Source: Deltaproteobacteria bacterium (GTDB lineage: Bacteria > Desulfobacterota > JADFXK01). From it: a stretch of DNA of 41,748 bases. The position numbers and the translations under genes were made by a program. This document shows, one piece after another, positions 25,695 through 34,293 of the stretch (position 1 is its first letter; the number at the start of each line of letters is the position of its first letter). The DNA lies in contig JADFYN010000003.1 in the NCBI GenBank assembly GCA_015233055.1, positions 1 through 41,748 of the forward strand, in the 5' to 3' direction. Under the pieces are notes generated by a model. The model was not told where the DNA came from and did no database searches. It saw nothing but the letters and a program-made list of their open reading frames with translations.

Positions 25695-26762
25695 TCAGAT
25701 CAAGGGCTTGACCACTTCCCGGATGCGGCCGGTGGTGATCAGATCATGCCATAAGCTACCAAACTCCATCGATTTGTCTATAATTTCATTCCACAGCCTG
25801 GCCCGCTCTTGGGGACGATGATAGAATTCCCGATAGTCAGTCCGGTCCGGGGCCCGACCCCGCGGGACAGCCGCCATAAAGGCAGGCCCAGGGCAGACTA
25901 ACAAAACGTTTTCCAGGTACTCGGCCATCGGCCGCCGGCCAGGCAACCGTTTATCCAGCCAGACGGGGACCAGGCGCGGGCCATGGTTTAAAATTAAGGT
26001 AATTCCATTGGGATCAGTGATATACCGGGCATTAAGATAGTACTCGGCCAGGCCGGCGTCCTGGTAACTACCCGGAGGAGCCCCAGGAATAGACGTCACC
26101 CCGGGCACGGCCAATGGTACCGCCCCGGACGCCAACAGGGCTTGACGGAGATTTTCCGGATTGAGAGTCACCCGCCGCCCCAACCCCTCGGCGCCATTCG
26201 TGACGGCCCCGGGGGCACAGAAAGTAACCCGCTCGATTAAACTCTCCGTCCTGCCCCGCCACAGCAGGTTAACGGCTCCGGCCAGGCCATAGCCCAGCCG
26301 GCGGATTGTGGAAGATTCGGAGGCCAGCAGCGACTTGACCCTGGCCGTGGTGACGACCAGGCGAAATATCGGATGGGACAGCACCTCAGTCTCGGCTTCT
26401 GGAGGCATAAACCGGTCAATGGCCTGGACCAGTTCATTGGTGCGGTCTTCCGGAGTATCAGTGCTTTTAAACATCATGTCCACATAGGCGGCCCGGAATG
26501 CGGCCAGAGCCTTAATCGGATCAGATCGGCACCAGGCCGTCATCCGCCATGAACCGGCGGAGCCCCCGGCCAGTAGCACCGGGCCGTCACCCCGAAGCAA
26601 CCCGGATTCCAGCAGAGCCACGTCGAGGCCGGCGAAAGCCATCCATCTCGGTCCGGTAGCCGGCCCAACCACGGCCTTAATGGCTCCAGGGGTCAATCCT
26701 TCTTCCCTAATTCTATTGATAATCCGGGGCCCGGCCAGCACCGTCAAAAGTTGGCTATCCAT
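25695..26762 (-). CDS. Patatin-like phospholipase family protein
   Basis: A 355-residue putative lipid acyl hydrolase. The nucleophile elbow is LLAGGSAGSW (Ser68 in GxSxG), and the second dyad residue is the Asp in YQDAGL, corresponding to the patatin DG[A/G]. No signal peptide or membrane helix is visible. The oxyanion-hole glycine-rich loop before the elbow is not obvious, so activity is less certain than membership. The ribosome site is AGGA, seven bases before the ATG. The DUF2283 gene follows. Confidence 0.7.
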   Translation of the reverse strand: MDSQLLTVLAGPRIINRIREEGLTPGAIKAVVGPATGPRWMAFAGLDVALLESGLLRGDGPVLLAGGSAGSWRMTAWCRSDPIKALAAFRAAYVDMMFKSTDTPEDRTNELVQAIDRFMPPEAETEVLSHPIFRLVVTTARVKSLLASESSTIRRLGYGLAGAVNLLWRGRTESLIERVTFCAPGAVTNGAEGLGRRVTLNPENLRQALLASGAVPLAVPGVTSIPGAPPGSYQDAGLAEYYLNARYITDPNGITLILNHGPRLVPVWLDKRLPGRRPMAEYLENVLLVCPGPAFMAAVPRGRAPDRTDYREFYHRPQERARLWNEIIDKSMEFGSLWHDLITTGRIREVVKPLI

Positions 26763-26979
26763 AATATTGTCCTGTCATCCCTTCCTCCCTCAACGTACCC
26801 GCACCGAACATTAATTTGGAGTTCTTTTGGGCCGCGTCAATCCACTAACCAGGCGAATATGCCCTACCCGGCTTTAATCGACGCCGCGGCGAGCACCAGT
26901 TTTTTGTTTACTCATTAGGGTTACTCATTGAAGACAACCAGAAACCAGCACCGAGTGACGGGCAACTCCCGGCGGCCGG

Positions 26980-27327
26980 TTAGGCGACAACATCCACCAT
27001 CTGCCCCTTTTGGTTGCGGGTCTGCCGGGCCATTTCAGCACTGCAGGCGATATACGCCGTGGCATAGTCTCTGAGCTTTACAGCATAATCCGTCCGTCGA
27101 ATGACGATGTTTGTGTGATCCGGATCCAATATATGGTCCAGTTCCTCAAACGCCCGTGACGGCCGGTGGGACAACTGGAGCACCCCGAGGGGTGAGGCCA
27201 TCAGATATTGCTCGGTGAGGCTGAGCGGGGGGACCACGCGATCGAGTAGCCGGAGATCGGGCTTGGACTGACTGCCGATTAGCGAAGCATATACATTTTG
27301 GCTGTTAGTTAATGCGGTTATAGACAT
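26980..27327 (-). CDS. Hypothetical protein of 115 residues
   Basis: I do not recognise this protein. It is soluble, with a polar start (MSITALTNSQNVYASLIGSQ), a central segment with EELDHILDPDHTNIVIRRTDY, and a helical C-terminal part. GGAGG stands about nine bases before the ATG, and codon use is like its neighbours, so it is likely real. It lies divergent from dsrA, separated by about 630 bp. Confidence 0.6.
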   Translation of the reverse strand: MSITALTNSQNVYASLIGSQSKPDLRLLDRVVPPLSLTEQYLMASPLGVLQLSHRPSRAFEELDHILDPDHTNIVIRRTDYAVKLRDYATAYIACSAEMARQTRNQKGQMVDVVA

Positions 27328-27641
27328 TTAACGACTCCTCCGAACATTCTTCTACCATCCCTGGAGTCGTATTTTCGGTCCTGCCTTGGGCCGTTAACCT
27401 GCCTTAGAGACTTGCTCTAATCCTTTCGTTTAGACGTGACGTGGTGATAACCGCCTGAATCGTCCTTTTGGGTTTTACTTTACCACAAGGCCATCTCGGT
27501 TTCACCAATTTTTTTTATCCTCCGGTTCACCGCGGCTTAAATCGGTTAACCAGTTCAAGAGAGAGGGGAAGACGCCTTGGTCAACATTAAGTCCGCTTTC
27601 GTCTCGGTCTATTAAAATTTGTTTCACGTTGCCTTTTTTAA

Positions 27642-27670
27642 TTGACAAAGCCCTGGGGGTGTCCTATATT
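27642..27670 (+). promoter_or_regulatory. Near-consensus sigma70 promoter of the dsrABD operon
   Basis: TTGACA at 27642-27647, exactly 17 nt, then TATATT at 27665-27670. This is the best promoter match in the window. RNA would start near 27677 and give a leader of about 280 nt before dsrA. The upstream part of the gap (27328-27641) shows nothing that I can name. Confidence 0.75.
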
Positions 27671-27731
27671 GTCATCTATTTACGTGGGCAGGTCCCATAT
27701 ATTTGATTTACCTTAATAAATTTTGAATTTT

Positions 27732-27804
27732 AGCCGTTTTGGACGGATATTCGGGAGATGCCCGAAGGCCGGGAGGAATCCAGATAGGTTCGGTCAAAAC
27801 GGTT
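27732..27804 (+). ncRNA. Structured leader RNA upstream of dsrA (candidate cis-regulator)
   Basis: Three nested stems can be drawn by eye. The outer stem pairs CCGTTTTG-AC (27734-27744, G27742 bulged) with GTCAAAACGG (27793-27802). A second stem pairs GGAT (27745-27748) with ATCC (27778-27781). The inner hairpin pairs TTCGGG (27750-27755) with CCCGAA (27761-27766) over the loop AGATG. Two unpaired stretches remain, GGCCGGGAGGA and AGATAGGTTCG. It lies within the predicted dsrA leader, about 55 nt after the expected RNA start. I do not recognise it as a known riboswitch class. Confidence 0.5.
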
Positions 27805-27955
27805 CATTCTGAAGTATTTTGCAAGATATTAAGTTAGGAATGGTATATTGGCCTTGGATGAGGTTATTGAGTGAAAAATACGGGCCTTGAAGGTTATTGG
27901 TCACCGGTTTCACCATCCATAACACGTCAGTGTAAGACACATTAAGGAGGAAGGA

Positions 27956-29371
27956 ATGCCAGTAGGACCAGTTGAACAAAAAAAACTAAACTACCAGGAG
28001 TTGAGGATCTACTCAGATGCGGAACTCCACAATTACACGGAAGAGGAGCTGAAGAGCTTTAAAGTTAAGCACGCCACCCCCATTTGCGATGATTACGAAA
28101 AGGGTCCCTGGCCGAGCTTTATTTCCGACGCCAAGCGGGCGGCTCTCCATCGTCATAAGCTCCCCAAAGAAAAGTTGATGCTTTCCCCGGACGTTATCGA
28201 CGACTTTCTGGGTCAGCTTGAACTTTCTTACAAAGAGGGTGAAGGTCACTGGAAACACGGCGGTATCGTGGGCGTGTTCGGTTACGGCGGCGGCGTTATC
28301 GGCCGTTACTCCGATCTGCAGCAAGAATTTCCGGGTATCGCCCATTTTCATACCGTCCGCGTCAATCAACCCGGCAGCAAGTTTTATGACACCGATTTCC
28401 TGCGGACTATCTGCGACTTGTGGGAATTCCGGGGCAGCGGCTTGATGAACCTGCACGGCTCCACCGGCGACTTGGTTCTCTTGGGGACGACTACCGACCA
28501 ATTAGAACCGATTTTCTATGAGCTGACCCACAGCATGGAACAAGACTTGGGCGGATCAGGCTCCAACTTGCGTTCCCCCTCTTGCTGTATCGGCCGGGCT
28601 CGCTGTGAATGGGCTTGCTACGACACGCAGGATCTGTGCTACCAGTTGACCATGAATTACCAGGACGAACTTCACCGTCCGGCTTTCCCTTACAAATTCA
28701 AATTTAAGTTTGACGGCTGCCCCACCGGTTGTGTGGCCTCCATCGCCCGGTCCGACATGTCATACATCGGGACCTGGAGAGACAACATCCGCATCGACCA
28801 GAAGGCCGTCCTGGCTTATGTGAACAATGAAATTCCCCGGAACGGCGGCGCCTTGACCGGTCGTGACTGGGGCAAGTTCGACATCCAAAAAGAAATCATC
28901 AATCTCTGCCCCACCGAGTGCATGTTCTTCGACGGCAAGACCCTGTCCATCAACGACAAAGAATGCAACCGCTGTATGCACTGCATTCACGCCATGCCCC
29001 GGGCCCTCCGGCCTGGTGTCGACACCGGTCTGAGCGTCCTCTTCGGCGCCAAAGCTCCGATTTTGGAAGGCGCCCAGATGGCCACCTTGACAGTGCCCTT
29101 CATGAAAATCGAATCACCCTACGACAACGTCAAGGAACTGGTGGAGAAGGTTTGGGAATACTGGATGGAAGAAGGGAAGAACAGAGAACGCTTAGGCGAA
29201 ATGATCCAACGGATCGGCATCCCCACTTTCATCGAAGCCATTGGTATCAGGGCGATCCCACAAATAGTTAAAGAACCGCGGTCCAACCCGTACATCTTCT
29301 GGAAAGAAGAAGAAGTACCCGGCGGATGGTCTAGAACGATTGAAGAATACAGGTCCAGACATAAGAGATAG
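27956..29371 (+). CDS. dsrA: Dissimilatory (bi)sulfite reductase alpha subunit
   Basis: Catalytic subunit of the cytoplasmic enzyme that reduces sulfite with six electrons in sulfate respiration. The 471-residue protein holds the siroheme/[4Fe-4S] ligands in CCIGRARC (C211, C217) and DGCPTGC (C255, C259). It also has a ferredoxin insert with NLCPTECM and [12 protein letters not shown], and a C-terminal cap ending EEYRSRHKR. It is some 30 residues longer than the well-known forms of about 437. Start: AAGGAGG (27944-27950) five bases before the ATG. dsrB follows after 11 bp and dsrD after that. No dsrC, dsrMKJOP or dsrN is nearby. Confidence 0.98.
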   Translation: MPVGPVEQKKLNYQELRIYSDAELHNYTEEELKSFKVKHATPICDDYEKGPWPSFISDAKRAALHRHKLPKEKLMLSPDVIDDFLGQLELSYKEGEGHWKHGGIVGVFGYGGGVIGRYSDLQQEFPGIAHFHTVRVNQPGSKFYDTDFLRTICDLWEFRGSGLMNLHGSTGDLVLLGTTTDQLEPIFYELTHSMEQDLGGSGSNLRSPSCCIGRARCEWACYDTQDLCYQLTMNYQDELHRPAFPYKFKFKFDGCPTGCVASIARSDMSYIGTWRDNIRIDQKAVLAYVNNEIPRNGGALTGRDWGKFDIQKEIINLCPTECMFFDGKTLSINDKECNRCMHCIHAMPRALRPGVDTGLSVLFGAKAPILEGAQMATLTVPFMKIESPYDNVKELVEKVWEYWMEEGKNRERLGEMIQRIGIPTFIEAIGIRAIPQIVKEPRSNPYIFWKEEEVPGGWSRTIEEYRSRHKR

Positions 29372-29382
29372 GAGGTCTACCA

Positions 29383-30570
29383 ATGTCAATGTCGTTAGAG
29401 AAGCTTGGCCTTTACAATCCAGACAAGCCAATGGAAAACCGCATTACGGATATCGGGCCGCGTCACTTTTATCAGTACTTTCCAGAAGTAATCAAAAGAA
29501 ACTATGGCAAGTGGCTGTATCACGAAATCATTAAGCCCGGCGTCCATGTCCATGTCTCCGAATCCGGCGAAAAATGCTTCACCGTCCGCGTTGGCGGCTC
29601 CCGGTTCATGAGCGTGGAACACGTTCGGGAAATCTGTGATATCGCCGACAAACATTGCGACGGCAAAGTGCGCTTCACCACCCGGAACAACATTGAATTC
29701 ATGGTTGATGACGCCGCTAAAGTCGACGCGCTGGTAACCGACCTGGAAAGCCGCAAACATCCCGGCGGTTCCTTTAAGTTCCCGGTAGGCGGCACCGGCT
29801 TCGGCGTAACCAATATCGTCCATACCCAAGGCTTCATCCACTGCCACACCCCGGCGACCGATGCCTCCGGTATGGTCAAGGCCGTGATGGATTACCTGTT
29901 TGACTACTTCAAAACCATGACCCTGCCGGCTAAGGTCCGGGTGTCCATGGCCTGCTGCTTGAATATGTGCGGCGCGGTCCACTGCTCCGACATCGCCCTG
30001 CTGGGTTATCACAGGAAGCCACCGGTTATCGACCACGAGGTCCTGCAGAACCTGTGCGAAATCCCCCTGGCCATTTCCGCTTGCCCCACCGGCGCCGTCT
30101 CTCCGGCAAAGACCGAATCGGGCAAGAAAACGGTCAAGATCAAGAATGAAAAGTGTATGTTCTGCGGTAACTGCTACACCATGTGTCAATGTCTGCCCTT
30201 GGCTGATGCCGAAGGTGACGGCGTGACCATTCTGGTTGGCGGCAAGATATCCAACAGAATTAGTGAACCCAAGTTCTCCAAGGTGGTCATTCCCTTCCTG
30301 CCCAATGAATTCCCCAGATTTGAGCAGACCTGCCAGGCTGTGGCCAAGATCATCGAAGTCTACGCCAAAGACGCCAATATGTATGAACGCCTTGGCGACT
30401 GGGCCGAGAGAATCGGTTGGGAAAAATTCTTTGAGAAAACCGGGATTGAGTTCTCTGAAAAATGTATCGATGACTACCGGCTCTCATATGACACCTTTAG
30501 AACATCGACTCAATTTAAGTTTACTGAACCAGCCTGGGAAGCATCACGGCAGGCGGGCGGAATCGAATAG
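29383..30570 (+). CDS. dsrB: Dissimilatory (bi)sulfite reductase beta subunit
   Basis: Beta subunit of the alpha2beta2 sulfite reductase; it houses the active siroheme. The 395-residue protein has HTQGFIHC (C154) and ACCLNMCG (C192, C196) as siroheme/cluster ligands. The ferredoxin-type domain follows with ACPTGAV and [15 protein letters not shown], then a C-terminal arm that would embrace DsrA. The ribosome site is AGGAGG, seven bases before the ATG. It is translated from the same message as dsrA. Sequence and the following dsrD indicate the reductive rather than the sulfur-oxidising type. Confidence 0.98.
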   Translation: MSMSLEKLGLYNPDKPMENRITDIGPRHFYQYFPEVIKRNYGKWLYHEIIKPGVHVHVSESGEKCFTVRVGGSRFMSVEHVREICDIADKHCDGKVRFTTRNNIEFMVDDAAKVDALVTDLESRKHPGGSFKFPVGGTGFGVTNIVHTQGFIHCHTPATDASGMVKAVMDYLFDYFKTMTLPAKVRVSMACCLNMCGAVHCSDIALLGYHRKPPVIDHEVLQNLCEIPLAISACPTGAVSPAKTESGKKTVKIKNEKCMFCGNCYTMCQCLPLADAEGDGVTILVGGKISNRISEPKFSKVVIPFLPNEFPRFEQTCQAVAKIIEVYAKDANMYERLGDWAERIGWEKFFEKTGIEFSEKCIDDYRLSYDTFRTSTQFKFTEPAWEASRQAGGIE

Positions 30571-30599
30571 TTTCCGCGGATCTGTAAAGGAGCAGTCGC

Positions 30600-30839
30600 A
30601 TGGCCACAACCGCTGATCTAAAAAAGATCATCTTGGAATTTGCCGAAAGCTACAAAAAAAGCAAGTTCTATTTTAATGACATGGTTCACGAGGTGCAGAA
30701 GACCGTTCCCGATGCCAAACAAAGGGACATCAAAAAGGCGTCAACCGAGTTGGTCAATGAAGGCGTGCTGATCTTCTTCTCCACCGGCAGCACCACGATG
30801 TACGGATTAAAAGGCCGGGGTATCACCAACGACGAATGA
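30600..30839 (+). CDS. dsrD: DsrD, winged-helix partner of dissimilatory sulfite reductase
   Basis: A 79-residue protein with the DsrD signature: KFYFNDMVHEVQKTVPD, KKASTELVNEGVL, and FSTGSTTMYGLKGRG. It folds as a winged helix and has been reported to increase DsrAB activity rather than to bind DNA. It occurs almost only in reductive sulfite/sulfate reducers, so it fixes the physiology of the host. AAGGAG stands about seven bases before the ATG. It is the last gene before a strong terminator. Confidence 0.97.
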   Translation: MATTADLKKIILEFAESYKKSKFYFNDMVHEVQKTVPDAKQRDIKKASTELVNEGVLIFFSTGSTTMYGLKGRGITNDE

Positions 30840-30883
30840 TCGATGTCTGAGGCAGTCCCCCCCGTAAGTTAGACCCAAAAGGA

Positions 30884-30913
30884 GTCGCCGGTTATGCCGG
30901 CGGCTTCTTTTTT
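30884..30913 (+). terminator. Intrinsic terminator of dsrABD
   Basis: GTCGCCGG and CCGGCGGC form an 8-bp GC-rich stem (one G-T pair) around a 5-nt loop, followed directly by TTCTTTTTT. It lies 45 bp after the dsrD stop. Confidence 0.85.
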
Positions 30914-30969
30914 CAATATCAAGCCTTGCCGACGCATTTTTTTCTCATTATGTAATGGAGATGAAAAAA

Positions 30970-31173
30970 ATGGGACGATTTCAGGAACGAATTGAGTCCC
31001 GCCAAGACATCATACTGGGAAAGCCGGTGATTAAAGGAACCCGAATTCCAGTATCACTCATCCTCCGTAAGCTGGGGGAGGGGTCAAGTATTGAGGATAT
31101 CCTTGATGGTTATTCCAAGTTGACCATAGAGGATATCCATGCAGCCCTCCTCTATGGCAGCGAGAATTCGTAA
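30970..31173 (+). CDS. DUF433 family antitoxin-like protein
   Basis: A 67-residue protein with the DUF433 core: GKPVIKGTRIPVSLILRKLGEG, then IEDILDGYSKLTIEDIHAALLYG. The family forms a winged-helix-like domain and is usually the antitoxin next to a DUF5615 PIN-like toxin. No toxin gene follows here. I chose the ATG at 30970, nine bases after GGAG. In-frame ATGs at 30955 and 30961 are possible and would add up to five residues. It sits just after the dsr terminator. Confidence 0.78.
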   Translation: MGRFQERIESRQDIILGKPVIKGTRIPVSLILRKLGEGSSIEDILDGYSKLTIEDIHAALLYGSENS

Positions 31174-31251
31174 AAAAATAAATAACTGGATGACAACACC
31201 CTCTCTTTCAAAAGGAGAGGTCTGATCAACTGACCACCTCGTGAGGGACCC

Positions 31252-31878
31252 ATGAAGGAACCACAAGACGCTGAGGATTTTATTGCCGAACAGAAGCAAC
31301 TGCTTAGAGAAGAGCCCCAATGTGCCAATGCCTACTATAACATCGGCGTCACCTTAATGCAGGAAGGCAAGTTTGACGAGGCTATTGATGCCTTTAATAA
31401 CGCCATAGACAACAGCCAGCGGATGTTTGAAGCTTACGTTAACTTGGGGTTTATCTTTTTCAAACTCGGCGAGCTGGAAAAGGTGGTCCAGGCCAATCTG
31501 CGGGCCGTGGAAATTGAACCCCGCTACGCTCGAGGTTATGCCAACCTCGGTTTTGCCTATTTGGAACTGGCCAGAACTGATGAAGCCATCGGCGCCTTGA
31601 AAAAGGCCTTGACTCTCAATGATCGGATTGTTCAAGCCTGGAATAACCTGGCCAATGCCTACATGCAGAAGGGAGACCTGGCCAAGGCGATTCAAACGGG
31701 CCTGAATTTGGTTGAGCTGGCCCCTGAATTCGGACTGGGTCACAACAACCTGGCTGCGGCCTACTATTACAACGGTGATTATGAAAAAGCCATTGAACAT
31801 TGCGACCGGGCCATCAAGCTCGGCTTCGACGTCCACCCCCAATTTAAAGAGGAACTAGAGCCGCATCGTGGAAAATGA
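31252..31878 (+). CDS. Tetratricopeptide repeat protein
   Basis: A 208-residue soluble protein with about five TPRs from residue 25 to 195 (for example NAYYNIGVTLMQEGKFDEAI, and NLGFAYLELARTDEAI). It has no signal peptide or catalytic domain, so it is a protein-protein adaptor. GAGGG precedes the ATG. It overlaps the next gene, a YkgJ-type Cys-cluster protein, by 11 bp, so the two are translated together. Its position after dsrABD hints at a shared role in sulfite reduction or its maturation, but nothing in the sequence proves it. Confidence 0.88.
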   Translation: MKEPQDAEDFIAEQKQLLREEPQCANAYYNIGVTLMQEGKFDEAIDAFNNAIDNSQRMFEAYVNLGFIFFKLGELEKVVQANLRAVEIEPRYARGYANLGFAYLELARTDEAIGALKKALTLNDRIVQAWNNLANAYMQKGDLAKAIQTGLNLVELAPEFGLGHNNLAAAYYYNGDYEKAIEHCDRAIKLGFDVHPQFKEELEPHRGK

Positions 31879-32506
31879 AATCAATCAAATTTGGGATGAA
31901 TATCGCCAGTTGACCGCCCAGGCCGACTCGGCTTTTGCCAAGGTTTGTGGAGACTATCCAGAGTTCGTGACATGCCGGGCCCATTGCTCCGACTGCTGCC
32001 GGGCTGTATTTGGTGTGTTTCTCGTTGAGGCCGTAAACATAGCCGAACATTTCAGCCAATTGCCTCCGGAAGAACAACGGCAGGCCTTGATCCGGGCGAA
32101 ACGGGCTGATGAAGAGACCGCCCGGATAAAGAAAAAGATTACAATTGATCCGGATGATCCCGATAAATACTCCCTGGACCTGGCCAACGAACGATTAGAT
32201 TGCCCGTTGCTGAACGACAACCAGGAATGTATTATCTACGAGAACCGGCCCATCACCTGTCGGTCCTACGGTATTCCGGTAAAGATCCGTGGTAAATTGC
32301 ATGCTTGTTTTAGAAATGGGTTCATGGAGGGCCAGACTTATCCCTATTTCAACATGGACGGAGCCTATCAACGGCTTCACCTGATGACCCAGAAGATGAT
32401 GAAGCTGGCCGGAAATAAAGATGTAGAAAACGCTTCCTTGCTCATTACCGTGTCTATGGCCATCAGTACCCCCACTAAAGATTTGTTAACCGCCGATTTC
32501 ATCTGA
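31868..32506 (+). CDS. YkgJ-family Cys-cluster (metal-binding) protein
   Basis: A 212-residue protein with the family's Cys pattern: CRAHCSDCC near the start (about 37-45), then LDCPLLNDNQECIIYENRPITCRSYG (family motif CPxL...C.IY..RP..CR). A further Cys lies in HACFRNG. These cysteines probably bind zinc or an iron-sulfur centre. The GTG start overlaps the end of the TPR gene, and no better start exists. Function is not known for the family. Confidence 0.85.
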   Translation: MENEINQIWDEYRQLTAQADSAFAKVCGDYPEFVTCRAHCSDCCRAVFGVFLVEAVNIAEHFSQLPPEEQRQALIRAKRADEETARIKKKITIDPDDPDKYSLDLANERLDCPLLNDNQECIIYENRPITCRSYGIPVKIRGKLHACFRNGFMEGQTYPYFNMDGAYQRLHLMTQKMMKLAGNKDVENASLLITVSMAISTPTKDLLTADFI

Positions 32507-32507
32507 G

Positions 32508-32538
32508 CCGGTCATATGGATAAAACCAGACCGGTTTT
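32508..32538 (+). terminator. Possible terminator after the YkgJ gene
   Basis: CCGGTC and GACCGG form a 6-bp stem over a 15-nt loop, followed by TTTT, beginning within a few bases of the YkgJ stop. The loop is large and the T-run short, so it is only a candidate. Confidence 0.4.
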
Positions 32539-32647
32539 CATATCAGCGCATCCTCTTTTCCACGGCCGTCACTACGGCCTCAAGAATGGAAAGTTAATCA
32601 GTAAACGGCCTACGACTGGGAAAAAATAAAAGAAAGCACCGATATAA

Positions 32648-32836
32648 CCTGAGTTCGATGAGTTCGCTAATCTATTGGAAAGCGACGGTTGACAGGGCAT
32701 GATTTAATCCACAGATTGCGCGCTTCGCTCAGACACAAAAAGACGAATGATCGCATATGCCTGTGGGTTTCCCTCATCTGCGTTCATCTGCGGATACATT
32801 TCTTTCTTCCAATTAATAAAACTCATCGAACTCAGG
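32648..32836. mobile_element. Complete 189-bp MITE-like element with 17-bp inverted ends
   Basis: It is bounded by CCTGAGTTCGATGAGTT (32648-32664) and its exact reverse complement AACTCATCGAACTCAGG (32820-32836). The interior contains CTCATCTGCGTTCATCTGCGG, which is shared with the partial copies at 8107-8254, 11158-11266 and 20749-20802. It has no coding capacity, so it would move only with a transposase supplied elsewhere. It fills most of the gap 32507-32932. Confidence 0.65.
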
Positions 32837-32932
32837 CACAATAAAGATTGATTGAAAGCCTTTCTTGTTGCTTCTTGTCCCGTGCATGGATGATCACTTG
32901 CCACTGAATAGAAAGTATGGAGAGGAATTAAT

Positions 32933-33466
32933 ATGGGCGAAATAGAACTTTATGATGTGATTATTGTTGGCGGCGGTCCTGCCGGGCTGGCCGTCGGTTC
33001 GGAGCTTTCATACCACCATAAGGTATTGCTTATAGACAAGGATGTGATAGGCAGGACGACTAAAAGCTGGTTTGTACCGCTTGATGTGGTGGATGAAAAA
33101 GTGATGCCCTATTCATACACCGGCGTTACCAGGTTCATGACTGAAACGTTCGGCGGCGCTAATGTTTCCTGGAGAGCTGAATTATTTGACCGCTATCCCT
33201 ACATCAATGAGAAGACCCTGCTCCCCCATTGGCTGGAGGTCTTGCAAAACAACGGCTCCGAAGTTATCAACCAATGCGCTTATGTCGATAGCACCGTCAA
33301 AGACGGAATTGTCACCGTAGAGACGGCCACAGGCCGTTTCCGATCCAGACTATTGATCGACGCCTCCGGCTACGATTCACCGATCATCCAAAAATACAAA
33401 ATTAATCGCGTCCACGACTATTGGTGGTCCGTTTTCGGCAGCATCGGTGACATCCCAACGGCTTGA
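32933..33466 (+). CDS. FAD-dependent oxidoreductase (lycopene-cyclase-like), N-terminal part of a frameshifted gene
   Basis: 177 residues with a Rossmann FAD site, DVIIVGGGPAGLAVGSEL, and VLLIDKD. The fold then continues to LLIDASGYDSP and stops at TGA 33464-33466. The missing second half follows directly in another frame (33463-34293). One extra base near the CCC at 33454-33456 would join them as DIP-NGLNGMEVGDYM. It is therefore one gene broken by a single-base loss or a sequencing error. The intact product would be about 450 residues and belong to the lycopene cyclase / geranylgeranyl reductase-like flavoproteins. No carotenoid genes are near. Confidence 0.7.
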   Translation: MGEIELYDVIIVGGGPAGLAVGSELSYHHKVLLIDKDVIGRTTKSWFVPLDVVDEKVMPYSYTGVTRFMTETFGGANVSWRAELFDRYPYINEKTLLPHWLEVLQNNGSEVINQCAYVDSTVKDGIVTVETATGRFRSRLLIDASGYDSPIIQKYKINRVHDYWWSVFGSIGDIPTA

Positions 33467-34293
33467 ACGGCATGGAAGTCGGCGACTATATGATGTGGCA
33501 GACATTCAAGGATACCAATGTGGATCCTTCCGCCTCGATGGCCCGAGGAAGGCCTGTTTTTGAATACGAAATATTAAATGAAAACACTTCGTTTTCGTTT
33601 GTCTTCTTTCTGTGCAAAGAACGCATCGCTCGCGAGGTGATGGAAAAAGAGTACATGACCGTCATCCGTGACGAACCCGCCACTTCCAATTTCCATGAGT
33701 TGCAAATCAAGGAGTTGAAATACGGGTGGTATCCTTCCGGCGCATTGTCGCAACAGCTCGCTGAAGATAATGTTGTTTTTATCGGCGACGCCGCTTGCTG
33801 GACTACGCCCTGTGGCTGGGGGATGACCTTCATTCTAAGGAACTACCGAGATTTCTCCAGCCAGATAAGCAAGCTGCTGGTGGACAACAAACTTGACAAG
33901 AAAAGCCTGCTCTCAGCGCCCCATTATAAGACGCATGAAGAATATGAAATACTTCTGGACACCATTGTCACCCATTTTCTGTCTAATGCCACGGCCCCTG
34001 AACTGGACAGGTTTATTAACCTATTCAACAAGATCCCCAAGATACTGTGCGAGAAAGTCTTCACCCTGACTATCACCCGAGATGAAGTTCACGTTATGCT
34101 GAAAGCCATGCTGACGGAATTCAAGCCGATGGAGTTGGTGCATATTCTGCCGAAAGAGGACTATTTGCTGGTAGTCGAAGAGGCTAAATACTTCGCTGAG
34201 GATGCTTTAGTTGATGAAATGCACAAAGTTATTGGTTTCTTTCACAAAAAAAAGTCAGATTCGGACATGAACAACGGATTTGACTTTAGTTGA
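33463..34293 (+). CDS. FAD-dependent oxidoreductase, C-terminal part of a frameshifted gene
   Basis: 276 residues that complete the protein begun at 32933. The second FAD motif is clear: NVVFIGDAACWTTPCGWGMT, where GDAA is the usual GD motif of this superfamily. The rest is helical and ends KKSDSDMNNGFDFS. The TTG at 33463 overlaps the upstream stop by 4 bp, but no ribosome site precedes it, and the reading frame stays open upstream of it. This supports a frameshift rather than two genes. The substrate is unknown. Confidence 0.7.
   Translation: MNGMEVGDYMMWQTFKDTNVDPSASMARGRPVFEYEILNENTSFSFVFFLCKERIAREVMEKEYMTVIRDEPATSNFHELQIKELKYGWYPSGALSQQLAEDNVVFIGDAACWTTPCGWGMTFILRNYRDFSSQISKLLVDNKLDKKSLLSAPHYKTHEEYEILLDTIVTHFLSNATAPELDRFINLFNKIPKILCEKVFTLTITRDEVHVMLKAMLTEFKPMELVHILPKEDYLLVVEEAKYFAEDALVDEMHKVIGFFHKKKSDSDMNNGFDFS

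Noticed and set aside
29395-30189. 264-codon minus-strand open frame opposite dsrB
   Set aside because: It is a mirror of dsrB codon bias; the composition is odd and no motif is present, while dsrB is certain.
31202-31222. CCTCTC/GAGAGG hairpin as a terminator after the DUF433 gene
   Set aside because: Only a 6-bp stem with a large loop and no T-run.
33463-33471. Programmed frameshift or coupled second gene in the FAD oxidoreductase
   Set aside because: No slippery heptamer or ribosome site is present; a simple one-base loss in a C-run explains it better.
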